A stretch of DNA of 64,000 bases from Tipula vernalis (taxonomy: Eukaryota; Arthropoda; Insecta; Diptera; Tipulidae), in contig OY282559.1 in the NCBI GenBank assembly GCA_958295665.1, forward strand, positions 252,397,461 to 252,461,460. Direction: 5' to 3'. Positions 21,415 through 32,428 of the stretch are shown in pieces. Numbering within the stretch: position 1 is the stretch's first letter; the number at the start of each line of letters is the position of its first letter. The notes beneath the pieces are model-generated. The model did not search any database. It had not been told where the DNA came from and saw only the letters and a list, made by a program, of their open reading frames with translations. The position numbers and the translations under genes were made by a program.

Positions 21415-21439
21415 CGGCTCGTCCCGGTTTCTGGCACCT
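21415..21439 (-). promoter_or_regulatory. Putative BEL primer-binding site
   Basis: Immediately downstream of the 5' LTR the minus strand reads AGGTGCCAGAAACCGGGACG. This resembles the complement of an insect tRNA-Phe 3' end (TGGTGCCGAAACCCGGGA) with an initial mismatch and small indels. Primer identity is an inference from memory of tRNA sequences. Confidence 0.4.
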
Positions 21440-21974
21440 TGATACGACTCTGCTTAATCCGCTTGCTTTTCCACAAACCCGCGTGATTCCTTAATAGAAA
21501 TTTCCCAAATTCCTTTAGTCCGAAACTATAACCCCTTTTTCCAATACAAAAACCAAAATTCCCTTTTTTCACGATTAATTAATTTATTTTACTTTACTCT
21601 TTCGATCTCTACACCACTATAATCTTTTTTATATTAATTCCACATTTTTTATATTCCTTCTTTTTTCTATTACCACGACATACATATTCCTTATATACTT
21701 TTCATATTATATACATTTCTTTTGCATACATATTTTCTATGTACACAAATACTATTACAATTTTAAACGTAACATTTATCTCTACAGGATCGCATAGAAG
21801 ATGCTGCTTTTTTATACAATGCAAATTATATTATTTTCTATGTACACAAATACTATTACAATTTTAAACGTAACATTTATCTCTACAGGATCGCATAGAA
21901 GATGCTGCTTTTTTATACAATGCAAATTATATTATTTTCTACTACTCTATGGTTTTCCTTTTACGGCCGTAACA
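21440..21974 (-). repeat. BEL 5' LTR
   Basis: 535 bp, identical to 10950-11484 except one base. It has the same internal 101-bp duplication. As the upstream LTR for a minus-strand element it would carry promoter and start site, but no single TATA box stands out in the AT-rich sequence. Confidence 0.95.
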
Positions 21975-21978
21975 CACC

Positions 21979-22780
21979 TCTCAGCAATTTCACAGTGGCT
22001 TCGCAACGTTTTGCAAAATTACATCTAGACATCATTAGTCCTTTACCGATTTCTGATAACCAACATTATTGCGTCACGCTAATTGATCGTTTCACACGTT
22101 GGCCTGAAGCGGTTCCTGTACCGGACATATCGGCTGCCACTGTAGAGTTCGCCGTTTATTGAACATGGATATCCCGTTTTGGCCTTCCAGTTTCCATTCT
22201 TACAGATCAAGGAACCCAGTTCGAATCCGAACTTTTCAACGAGTTATCTAAATTACTAGGGTTCAAACGAATACGAACCACGGCTTACAATCCTAAATGT
22301 AACGGCATGGTTGAGAGATGGCACCGCACTCTCAAGGCTGCCATTATGTGTCACGAGCGAGCCAACTGGACCAACATACTTCCGACAGTCATGTTAGAAT
22401 TACGATCGTCTTTCAGCGATGAATTGCAAGCTTCATGTGCGGAGCTAGTTTACGGAACAACAATCCGGTTACCAGGACAATTCCTGGATAACTCAAATAC
22501 GGTTCCACAAAGTTATTTTGTGAGACAATTAAAGGGACACTTCTCCGAATTAAAACCAACACCAGCATCTCGATATTGCGCCGAAAAAACATTCGTGAGT
22601 CAAGAGCTTAAAACTTGCACTCACGTCTTCTTACGCACGGATGCAGTTCGTAAATCATTACAACCTGCGTACACTGGTCCGCACCGTGTAATCAAGCGCG
22701 GTGACAAAAATTTCATTTTGGCAGGTCAACATCTGCATCGACCGACTTAAGCCTTGTTTCACGACAACTTGGACATCTGA
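21979..22780 (+). pseudogene. Gypsy integrase, catalytic core and C-terminus
   Basis: Continues the frame left at 10949. It shows FAKLHLDIISPLP and CVTLIDRFTRWPEAVP (first Asp), a stop after VEFAVY at 22162, ILTDQGTQFESELF (second Asp) and TAYNPKCNGMVERWHRTLKA (Glu). The C-terminus has YTGPHRVIKRGDKNFIL. The catalytic triad is present but the frame has a stop and at least one phase change near 22300. Confidence 0.85.
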
Positions 22781-22996
22781 CCAACAGTTCCCCACGCAAA
22801 GCCCTGACACGTCGTCAGATCAGAGACAGATGGACACCCAGTTAAAAACTAAGTCGGCGAAAAAACATTTAATGTTTAGCGGGCCCGAAAAAATCGAACA
22901 GTTGCCTCTCCGCTCTGGCAGCGGTCGTAAGTTAAAGACACCGGCGCGTCTTTTGGACTCGTTGTCTTGCTCAGGCCTTCGCTGGGGAGGGAGTAT
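22781..22996 (+). other. Gypsy 3' end with polypurine tract
   Basis: Decayed C-terminal coding sequence (SGPEKIEQLPLRSGSGRKLK, then LLDS) runs to the purine-rich GGGGAGGGAGTATT at about 22984-22997, directly before the 3' LTR, where the second-strand primer is expected. Confidence 0.65.
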
Positions 22997-23337
22997 TGTA
23001 GCGTACCGAATTCTAAATTCGTTGCTTGTAGGTTAAAATGTCAATGTCAACAATACAGAAAACTATTTCATCTGGTAATATTTATTTTAGTTCCTTTTTT
23101 TTTTTGTCAAAAACGATTTTATTCATTTTTATAAAAACAAAAATTAATTCTTCTGTAACTCTCGAAAAGAAGACAAAATAAAAGCAAACCGACGCCATTT
23201 CCGGCAGTCATTTTCTCATTAAATTAATTACATAACATATGTAAACTTTACATTTAATTTCTGTAAATAAAATTTTGTATTAAATTAAAACCATTAAACT
23301 AAAAAAATAATAAAGTTTGGTAATACAATTGCATACA
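22997..23337 (+). repeat. Gypsy 3' LTR
   Basis: 341 bp, TGTAGCGTACCG...TTGCATACA, about 97% like the 5' LTR. It retains the TG start that the 5' copy has lost. Confidence 0.88.
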
Positions 23338-25517
23338 ATGTTGTATCACGTATTAATAATAATCACTTTTATAACACGATCACATCTTGCTTATGTTTAC
23401 AAACACACATAAAAATGTTATACTATGTTTGACAGCAAATATTTAGTGACACCTAGTGTCATTATGTGAAAGTTTCTTATGCTTTTGGAGTTTTCCGAAA
23501 GATGGTAGTTCTTGCGGTTTAAGAAAATTTGACATTTAAACATGATCTATACATATATACATTGGACACACAAAAATTTATAACGATATTGACTATAAAT
23601 TGTAAAAACAAACCTGATCTACTATTTTACAATTACTGAGATAATTAAAATGTGTCTCTACTAAGTGCCTTTCTTTTGTTAAACGTTAGACGGAATCTCA
23701 GTAGAAACAATTTAAATTGGCTCAAGTTTTAGGTTTGGGTTCCAGAATGGACTGTGAAAAATTTGTTCGTCTTGAAACATCTGATATTTCTATATGTGGT
23801 TCCAGATGATTTCTTTTTTTAAACTGCGTACTTTTGGGAAATACTTTATCATGGGTAACACAAACGGAAAGTATTCAAAAATGTTTTTTTAAGGGTAAGT
23901 GAAATTATCAAAAGTTTAGTATAATTAAATATTTTTTCTTTTTTTAATATAAAATGAAACATTTCCTCGCTGCTAACACTTTTCTCCTTTATATTGTCTG
24001 ATCCACAAATTTTGTTCTTCAAACTTTTCGCCATATTGAAGATTGTAAAAGTAGAGAAAGCGCCTCTCGAAGGAAAAAAGTTAAAATGAGGCTACTGGCA
24101 AAATGACACTTCTCACAAATGCGATGAAAGAAAATTTTGCAATCCTGTAATTAAAAATTGTTTTTATAATCCAAAATTGGAATTATTTACAATTATTAGC
24201 AATCTGGTAAGTAAAAATTGTGTTTACAGTTCAAAATTGGAATTGTTTACAACAATTTCGAACGTCAAATTATCAGCTACCTCAGTTTAAAAATTTTCCA
24301 CTAGGCGGACCCTTTGATGCTCCAATCGTCAATTGAGCATCTTAAAAATTAAACTGACCGCCAAAAATGAGCTTACATTAGATTTATACCAATAAAGATT
24401 TGGATAGCTACCTTAATAATATCTAAGACAACAACCATTAATTGATAATTAATAAAATTATATTTTGTAAAGCCTATTTCATCATTTTGATTTTATTTTT
24501 TTCAATTATTATTACAGCATTTTATATAGTATGCGCTTATTTATTATATGAAATATGATTTCTGTTTTTTTTTCAATGGTAAAATTAAAACTTGTTTTGT
24601 GATAAATTGATAAATTAAAAAAAAAAAAAATACTGAAAAATTGTTGAATATTAGTCGTGTGTAAATTGACTCTGATTTGATAGCTGTCATGTTATCATTT
24701 CTGTTACAATTACAAATAATAAATAGGTATGTATAATATATTTTGTCATTTTTTGTATTTCGTTTATAAATTAATTAATTTTGTTTTACTTTTCTTTTAT
24801 AATTTAGTTTAAATAATATTAAATATAATTAATATTATTTATTATAAATTCTATTTTTAATAAGTGTATTGTGATTATTAATTTTATTATTTTTATTAAA
24901 CAAAGTACAGGTTTATTTTTCTATTAAACATTAACTATAAAAACAAAATTTGCATAATTTGAAGGAACAGTGTTCAGATTATAACAAAAAGTAAAACATT
25001 TACAAATTTAATAAGTAGCCAAAAAATATGTAATTACATATTTGTTTTTTTTTAAATATTGTAAAAGTTTATTATTTTTAAGAAACTAATTAAAATTGTG
25101 TAAAAATGTTTATTTTATTATTATTATGTTAAGGCAATTATACTCACTAGAAATTTAAAAGTTTAAATATTATTGTCAGTTTATTTAAATGTTAAAATTT
25201 TTTCCGACATTTTTATTTTATTTAGTTTAATAAAAATAATTATTAAATATTAGTTTAAAACAAAACATAAATAAAAAATTGATACAATTAACTAACATCT
25301 AAAAAAATTAATAATAAAATAATAATTAAAGGGTAAGTTGTTTTTCATAAACGGGCGTGCTTTGAAAATTGTCCTTATTTACTTAACTTAAAATTAATAA
25401 AATAATTTAACAACTAAATTTTAATTATATTAATTAAGAAATTGCTTGTCTTTTAAAATTAAAAATACAGAGATGTGTTTGTTTGTGTTTTATGTGTATT
25501 ACTGAAATAATAAACTA
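23338..25517. other. Gene-free AT-rich stretch
   Basis: No gene recognised. 23521-23551 is the complement of 6234-6264. At 24139-24258 two 60-bp direct repeats (GCAATCCTGTAA / GCAATCTGGTAA starts) lie in tandem at roughly 80% similarity. The end of this stretch presumably carries the 3' UTR of the host gene, for which no specific polyadenylation site can be chosen. Confidence 0.5.
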
Positions 25518-28500
25518 TTATGTTTTAGGTGTACTTGGTGGTGAACATTTAAACACATAGGCTGATACTGAAACATCATCAAATTTCTTTAAACATTTCA
25601 TGATGTCGTTGCATGTGCATCTGTACAAGAACATAAAAAAAATTTATTTAGATTTTTATTACCCAAAGAATTTAAATTTTTTATTATGTGTATTTTACTT
25701 ACGTATTTTGAACAAAGTAATTTATATGTCTTGTAAATGGTGTGTAGACGGCCCAACCGCAAATCTCATCTGTATCACATTCTCGTTTTGGTTTTGTTGT
25801 TGGTGTGTTTCTTGCCTAAATAATAAAATAAAAAATATATATATAAAAATAAATAAAAACCATTAAATTTAAACATTTAACCTTCATTACTATCTACCAA
25901 GGTTATTTAAATTTAACTACATAAAAAATAAAAATGATTTTATTTTACATCTTCCCAACACCCACTAAAACTTATACATGAAATAATCTTGCTGTATGTT
26001 GTATATTATATTGTTAAATTATATGTACATAAAATTCTAAGTTTTTTTTTCTAACCTCTATTCAATTATCATAAGAAACTAATTTCAAGTGTAAGTAAAC
26101 GCAACAAATATTTATTTAGACTGGTGATTATTTTCGATTAGTTTATTATTCATTCATAAATTTCATTCATAAGAATACATTTTTTTTGTATTTCATTGAA
26201 ATTGAAAGCTAAATTGTAAATACGTATTATATTTGTAATCGTGTAATGAAAGATATTGAAAATATTTGGGTTTTTCCACCACACATAATGAACCATTTAA
26301 TATTACATTATGCAATTTTTAATTTCTTTCTATATTTTTGAATGATGTAAAATTTTATTTCATGACTTCAGACAAATGATAAAGAATATTATTTTACCTT
26401 TTAGATTATTCATTTTATAATCTTTTTAATGTTAAGTTTCATAGAAATTTAAATTAAAGTGAGTTCTTCTATATATTCTAGGGGCGTAATTAAAAATAGT
26501 TCGACCAGAGATGTGAAACTTAACCGTTACAACAAATGGAGAAAACATTTTTGCAGCTTGTTGGCGAACTAAAAATGTTTGCAAAAATTTTTTTTAATTT
26601 GATTTTCTGATTTTCGTCATTTGAACGAATTTAGTGGTCTCCAAAATTTACTTTATACTCCATAATTAATCCAGTATTCGGATAAAACAATGTTTAGTTA
26701 TTTAAAAATCAAATTCTGTTGGATAGAGAATAGAGATAAACATCGTCTATAGTTCTAAAAAAATTAACTTGGAAAATTATTTAAATTATTCTTTGAATGG
26801 CTGAAACAACTGACTACAACGCCAATTTAGTTAATTTCTACAAAATTACACGGAATCCCTATACTAATATTTTTAATTTTTTATTAATTTCGTGTAAAAC
26901 TTAGTACATACTAAATTAGCAGAGTATTAGATATACCTCCCATATTAATATACTTCCCTTATCTATCAATGGCGTACCCAGAAATTCGTTGAGGGAGGTG
27001 TTTCACATTACAATCGAAGATTTAATAGTCGTGCCTGCTCTAAAATTTCTTCAGTCGAAATATGGGGGCCGGACAAATTAGTTTGCCGTACTGGAATTTT
27101 GTTATAATGATTTTTTCATTTTTATATCAAATCAATGCCTATTTTATTTCAAAAACTATCAATTCTCGTCGTTGGATTTACACATTTTTAAATTTTGAGG
27201 AGAGGATTTTTTACTCTAAATTGTTAATTGTATTCTTACTCGTAAATCCTTACTCGGAAACTAACTCTTTAGTCATTTTGAACTAAACATTAATCTAATT
27301 TCTCATATTTGAAAGACTGTGTTTAAATTGTGAAAAATTTATAAAAATTATTTTATAAGTAAATCTTTTTGCAATGCCAAACTTGCACCCTGATTCTCTA
27401 CGAAATAAGATAATGTGTAAACCTGAACACTTGTAAAAAGCAGAGCTTACTTTTATGAGTTTGCAATTTTTCGATATTATTTGGATAGTAGTCAAATCAA
27501 AAAATTGCAAACTCATAAAACTAAGCTTTGATTTACACATTATAAAAATACAAATAACTTTGTTTGTAAGATTTATCTCACCGAAAAAAAATTTCAAAAA
27601 ATTTACCTCTAGCGTCGTTAATATTTTTGCGATCAATACACCAAATTTATAGTATAAAAGTTTTTATTGTGTTAACTTTTAAAATTTATATGTAATACAA
27701 TTTAATATCTTTTTTTTTGTAATTTTAAATAGGTTTAGTTTGACCTCTGATCATTTTTGCCAATTTTTTAAAATTTTCAGTTTTTTTCAATAAAAAAATA
27801 ATTCTTGACATAAAAATTATCTACAAATTCTTGTACATTTTTTCAAATTAAAATTTTTTTTAGTTTACTTCGTTATATTGAATATTTTATTCGATAAAAT
27901 GACTTTTTTTATTTGGAAATGCACTAAGGCAAACCACCTATGAATCTGTTATACTGAAAATTTCGTTAACTATTGGGTTCTCACCTAAATAGCTATAGTT
28001 TTTCACTCATATGGAAAAGATACATCCCGGTATATAAATTTGTCTAAACAGCTATAGACAAATTTACAATACTATATTAGTATGATTCGCAATCAAAAGT
28101 AGTGTATCTTTTACCATTGCGAATTTTCCATTTAAATAAAAAATAAAAAATTTCCCTTATTTTGTTTATGAAAATTTTTAATCCTACTATAAACAATTAT
28201 TGTTTTTATTATGATGTTTTATTGACGTTTAGAAATGTCTAAAATAACAAAATTATTTGTTAATACATACATACATACAAATAAAAAATATTACTAACAG
28301 TAATATAAAACAAAAATTTCTCTATTACTTCTCACATAAAGTAGATTGCGCACAATCGCAGAGGGAAATTTTTGTTTCATGTCACTGTTTTAGTGACATT
28401 TTTTATTTGTATTACCAAATAATTTTGTTATTTTAGACATTTCTAAACGTCAATAAAACATAATAATAAAAACAATATTCACTTAGAAAAAAATATTTCA

Positions 28501-31500
28501 GCTCGCTTTGTTTATCGCCGGATTAAAAATTTTCCTAAACAAAATATCGTATTAAAAATTGGTCTATGATTGCGAACAAAAATTTATGTATCGATAAGTC
28601 CTCTTTTGCGGTGGAGTACATATAATTTCCTTGTCTCCTTTGATTTATTTTCTATTGGTGAAGTAAAGAAATAAATTGTACACTGCATCACACCGCGCGA
28701 ATTATGAAGCAGACCCATTGTGAACAAATTTAAAACAGATTGCGAATAATCGTAAAGCTACTTAGGTCCACTAAATAAATAACCAATAATTATAGTAAAT
28801 CATTATAAAAAGATTTCACTGTATTAGTACTGTTCGTTACTAAAATTGGGTTTCGTAAAAAATTAAAAATGCCTTTAATTATTTTAACTTGAAAAATGAG
28901 CGGCACTGATGGAGCTGCCCCCTACAAGAGACCAAATTTAAATTAATTTCAGTTAAGTGCGTTTTCAATACTTAAGTTTGCTCCACCATAATTCCAATTC
29001 TCCGATTCTTTTTTCACATCAAAAGTTAAAATACGTGCATTTTATTATTAAGAAATTATTATGTGCAGAATCACCTTGCTGTGTTTGCATTGCCGGCATG
29101 ATGTTGATTTCTGAGCTGAATATGCATTTTTGTGTAATGCAATAATAAGGTACAATGTATCAAATTAGAAAAGGTATCAATCTATATGTACTTGTTTATG
29201 TTTATTACTGGGAAAGGGTTTGAACCAGTTCTAACACTCCATCAATATGCCACTGGCATATGTACAAGGACATTGCCGTTATTTAGAGTATAGATATTTC
29301 CGTTTCCTTCACAAAACTTCTTATCTGGAATAAAGCGAGGTTCAAAATGCAAAGGGTTCTAGTGGGTTAACCCAAATTTCTTTTTAAATACTACTTAGAC
29401 CGAATAAAAAGTCTCTTGGATTACTCTTCTATCTTCTTTATCGAAGTTTAAGGCAAGTTATATTGTTGTATGACGATTTAACATAATTTAGAGAATTTTA
29501 AATTTTTATAGCAGAGTTGTCCTTAAATTAGTAAAGTAAGCATTTCCCCTAACTACATTTAGCCAGCAGAAACTTGTTTCAAATGATAGATATTTTGAGT
29601 TTTATGAGTTCTGTTCAGGTTTTAGTTGTATCTACTAAACAACAAATTACTTCCGATTACAAAATCCAATTTAATACGAGTTTACTTACGCACACACATT
29701 AAGTAATAGATCGCGAAAGTTATGTTATGTTTTCAAAATAATCAGTGTTTTTCCTTTATACTATCAGTATATGTTTGTAGTATATATGTATGTTTGTTTT
29801 TATTAAAGTATCAAAATTTGTTTATTAGAATAATTTAAATTGACGCAATGAATCACATACAAAAAATAATACGATATGACTGATTATTTAAATTTCAACA
29901 AAAAAAATAATAATATTTACGAATCGCGATATAAAATAATAAGTGGTATGCAGAGTCAAGCCCCCTATTTACTATGTACATATGTATGTACAGTAATTTA
30001 ATACATTGATAAATATAATATTTTATCTTATAAAATTTATAAAAAATTTTTATCGATCAAAATGACGCCTTACAGCAAAACAAACAAACATGGGATTCAA
30101 TCTGTTTACAAATAATTTTGGGCGGTCATTAACGTGGGGTAGGTAGTGATTTCTAGTATAATTTAAATATTTTACATAACACATTCTCTAGTTTTATTGT
30201 TTTTTTTTTATCAATTAACGTATTTGACCTAATCTATCGCACTATTTAAAAAAATAGTTTATTTATTATTATGATTGGGTGCTATTATTATTATTTTTTT
30301 TGTAAAACATGCGTAATTTGCGTATGTTTCAAAGTCAATAAAAACTACGCAGTTTTCTATTTCATATGCGTACAGTTTAAACCATTACATAAACAAATAA
30401 AATATAAATTTTGACAACATTCTGTGATTTTTATATAAAATTTAAAATTTACCAGAATCCTTGTCGCGTGAGTAAAAGATCGCTTGGGTCCTTGAACTTG
30501 AGAAATAGTTTACGAAAAGCGTATTATATAAGCCGTATTTTATTTGACAACTTACAATAACAACTACACTATTGTGTTCCTCAGTAGGAATTTGTCGAAT
30601 TCCTGCTAAATTTACGGAATCCAAAATCAAATTCCTACGCTCGGTGCGTTAGACAACATTTTTTTTAGTTTTATAGGTTGGCTTTGTGCAATTTATTATT
30701 ATTTTGATATTTATATGGCAATAAAAATTATAAAAAATATTTATTACATACGCTTAATGTAAACAAACCTTCGCACGAATATTTTATTTCGGCACAAAAA
30801 AGACCGAAGAGGGGACCCAAGATCCGAGTATATGCCCAACATGACATAACGACTTATTTGTAAAATACATTTTTAAACTAGGTGGTTTTATAAAAGTGAG
30901 AACGGCGCAAAAATGTTATAACAAGATGTTATGAAATTAATGTTTATGATTTTTTATGGCCTAAATATGTTTTGTACTTAAAAATAACAACATATGATAT
31001 CATCGAAAACATTGATGACTTATCATATAAACCACATGTTGGTCGTTTTTTGGTGCTTTGTTATATTGTTGTTTTTAGTCAGTCCGTGAAATTCTATTTT
31101 GGTTTATTTTTAAAACACGTTACATTAATTTAATCCGAGATTTGTTTTTTTTCTACCGGCATACACACCCATCATTTTTACTACCTAATTAAAAAACAAC
31201 ATGAAAATATCTTACTTTTTGTGAATGAAATCTTCGAGTTATTGTTCAGCGGTGGATTTTTTTTATTTGAGCCCTTATCTAATTATTTAACCCGATATTA
31301 TTACTAAAGTTTATGGATAAGAGTTTTTTTTAAAGTAAACAAGTTTGAATTTTAAATAATGAAGTGGATTTCAATTCAGCTAGTTTTGTTATCTATTGAA
31401 TAATCATCGCAGGGATACTGTAGGGTTTCTTTCCAGCAACAAATTATTCTTGGCATACATCCATCCGTTTGTGGGAAATTGATACATATCTTACTTTAGA

Positions 31501-32428
31501 GCTATTTAAGAATGTTATAATAACAACTTGAAAATTACATAAATCTACAAATTTACAAACAAGTTTGCAAGAGGGATAAAAGAAAGTTTATTATTCCTTA
31601 TAAAATGAATACGGTTACGGTAAGAGAAACTGAGAAACATTTTAAACCCGCATTTAAATGCTACTGCGATTAAATACCGTTCATATAATCTTACGGTTTA
31701 ATAAGAGAACCGTTCCTTCAATTGGCCAAGTATCATTCAAAACTGTAAATATTGGCTATAAAAAGTTACCATTTCACAGACAAATTAAATAAAATTATCT
31801 CAAAATTGGACAGTCTGTGAGGGTTAACAAACAATGTTTTATTCATACAAATTTTAAATATTCATGTCACACTTATCACATTAATTTTGATTGGTTGGTA
31901 AGCAGCGCGCGCGATCACACAAATCAACTAAGCATACAATAATTTAAACCACACACCTTTTTAAACGTGCTTCCAACTTAATGATTTAATTTCACTCTAG
32001 AACTTTCAAATTATGGTAGTTTAACTGTAAAAATCATTATAACAATATTCTATTCTATATATCATTCGTTATCGTTATAAATATATGTATATATAATTAA
32101 TCTAATTTAAACTGATGTGAGAATAAAAAAAAATTTAATAAAACACTATACATAATAATCATTTCCTAACCTCATGTTACATTGAAACGAACAAAAAACA
32201 AAAAAGTGAACGATTCTTTAACAAATCTTAGAATTAGATTTTTTTACACACTTATTCAAACATGAAACGCACCTCATTTAAACTTGGTCCCGTTGAAAAA
32301 GCTTGGTCATAAATTAACTCCCTGAAACTCACCTGACTGTCGTGCACTGTTGCAGATTGTGCCATAACTGCACACAACAGCAATAATCCTAACAAGACAG
32401 CACAACATTTATTGAACATATTTTGCAT
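25518..32428 (-). CDS. Secreted six-cysteine protein, three coding exons (103 aa)
   Basis: Host gene, exons 32428-32333, 25815-25703 and 25620-25518 (96, 113 and 103 nt; sum 312 = 104 codons with stop). Splice sites: CAG|GTGAGT and TTATTTAG|GCA (phase 0), AATAC|GTAAGT and TTGTACAG|ATG (phase 2). The first ATG has an in-frame TAA nine bases upstream and context ACAAAATG. Residues 1-30 are a signal peptide (hydrophobic CAVLLGLLLLCAVMA). KPKR at 40-43 looks like a furin-type cleavage site. Mature-region cysteines are 45, 51, 71, 73, 79 and 95, with a conserved-looking CGWAVYTPFTR block and FDDVSVSAYVFKC near the end. The spacing is reminiscent of small secreted insect proteins but I cannot name the family. 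Intron 1 is 6,517 bp, intron 2 is 82 bp. Likely extracellular. Confidence 0.82.
27444..27527. repeat. Hairpin, 32-bp arms
   Basis: 27444-27475 pairs with 27496-27527 at 30 of 32 positions (AGCTTACTTTTATGAGTTTG...). Outside, ATGTGTAAA/TTTACACAT extend the pairing with a ~20-nt bulge. Probably a MITE remnant in the intron. Confidence 0.7.
28160..28545. repeat. Long foldback element (~160-180-bp arms)
   Basis: 28160-28323 pairs with 28362-28545. The best block, GACGTTTAGAAATGTCTAAA and its extension through TAACAAAATTATTTG, is perfect over more than 40 bp. The outer block TTTTGTTTA.GAAAATTTTTAA also matches, with an unpaired insertion in the right arm. A TACA run lies in the left arm near 28265. 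MITE/foldback type within the host intron. Confidence 0.75.

Larger units (their letters stand above)
18541..21439 (-). promoter_or_regulatory. 2.9-kb BEL leader (5' untranslated, highly structured)
   Basis: Between the 5' LTR and the extra ORF there is no coding frame. Successive blocks of short palindromes fill it: at 19240-19345 two copies of a ~60-bp unit with GAGTTTA..CATCGCA..ATGCGG..CTCA; at 19390-19800 degenerate units with CTCGCTTTA..TCGAGC; at 19770-21016 the 104-bp array; at 21021-21097 three 25-bp units with CCGTCTAACGG; then GCATCTAAGATGC and CCACGTGG. Such leaders can hold packaging, dimerisation, enhancer or insulator sites; none is proven here. Confidence 0.7.
10950..21974 (-). 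mobile_element. Young BEL/Pao LTR retrotransposon nested in gypsy integrase
   Basis: 11,025 bp with 535-bp LTRs at both ends (10950-11484 and 21440-21974) that differ at one base by my comparison. The 4-bp target duplication CACC is at 10946-10949 and 21975-21978. On the minus strand the order is 5' LTR, primer site, a 2.9-kb repeat-rich leader, an extra zinc-knuckle ORF, gag, protease-RT-RNase H, integrase, 3' LTR. The IN-to-RT order and the motifs are those of BEL/Pao (DTGAQ protease, YMDD polymerase, long RNase H with DSEIVLYW, NPADLISRG). No envelope-like frame is present. Nearly identical LTRs mean insertion well after the host gypsy copy. Confidence 0.95.
6853..23337 (+). mobile_element. 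Ty3/gypsy retrotransposon (CsRn1-like), split by two insertions
   Basis: Two direct LTRs (6853-7196 and 22997-23337) bracket gag, protease, reverse transcriptase, RNase H and integrase on the plus strand. Removing the LINE insertion (9050-9767) and the BEL element (10950-21978) leaves about 4.7 kb, normal for this lineage. The gag ends with an unusual C-x-x-H..C..C motif, which together with what looks like a decayed tRNA-Trp primer site points to the CsRn1 clade. That placement is inference. Stops and shifts in gag and pol show it is dead. No clear target duplication flanks it; the first base of the 5' LTR differs from the TG expected. Confidence 0.85.
25816..32332 (-). other. Intron 1 of the secreted-protein gene
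   Basis: 6.5 kb of AT-rich DNA. It contains hairpin elements at 27444-27527 and 28160-28545. No other exon or RNA gene is convincing. An open block at about 30560-30652 (minus) has a possible acceptor and GTAAGT donor but carries a TGA in the needed phase. Confidence 0.6.

Noticed and set aside
23849..24034. Minus-strand frame starting MAKSLKNKICGSD with a tidy ATG context
   Set aside because: Only 61 codons, no domain, no convincing splice partner; kept only as a faint possibility.
30560..30655. Possible extra exon of the secreted-protein gene (CTAAC branch point, TAG acceptor, GTAAGT donor)
   Set aside because: In the phase required by exon 1 it hits a TGA after 17 codons, whereas the exons at 25.8 and 25.6 kb give a full product.
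32252..32332. Unspliced continuation of exon 1, open for 27 more codons
   Set aside because: It ignores a perfect CAG|GTGAGT donor and lacks cysteines; intron retention could produce it but it is not the best model.
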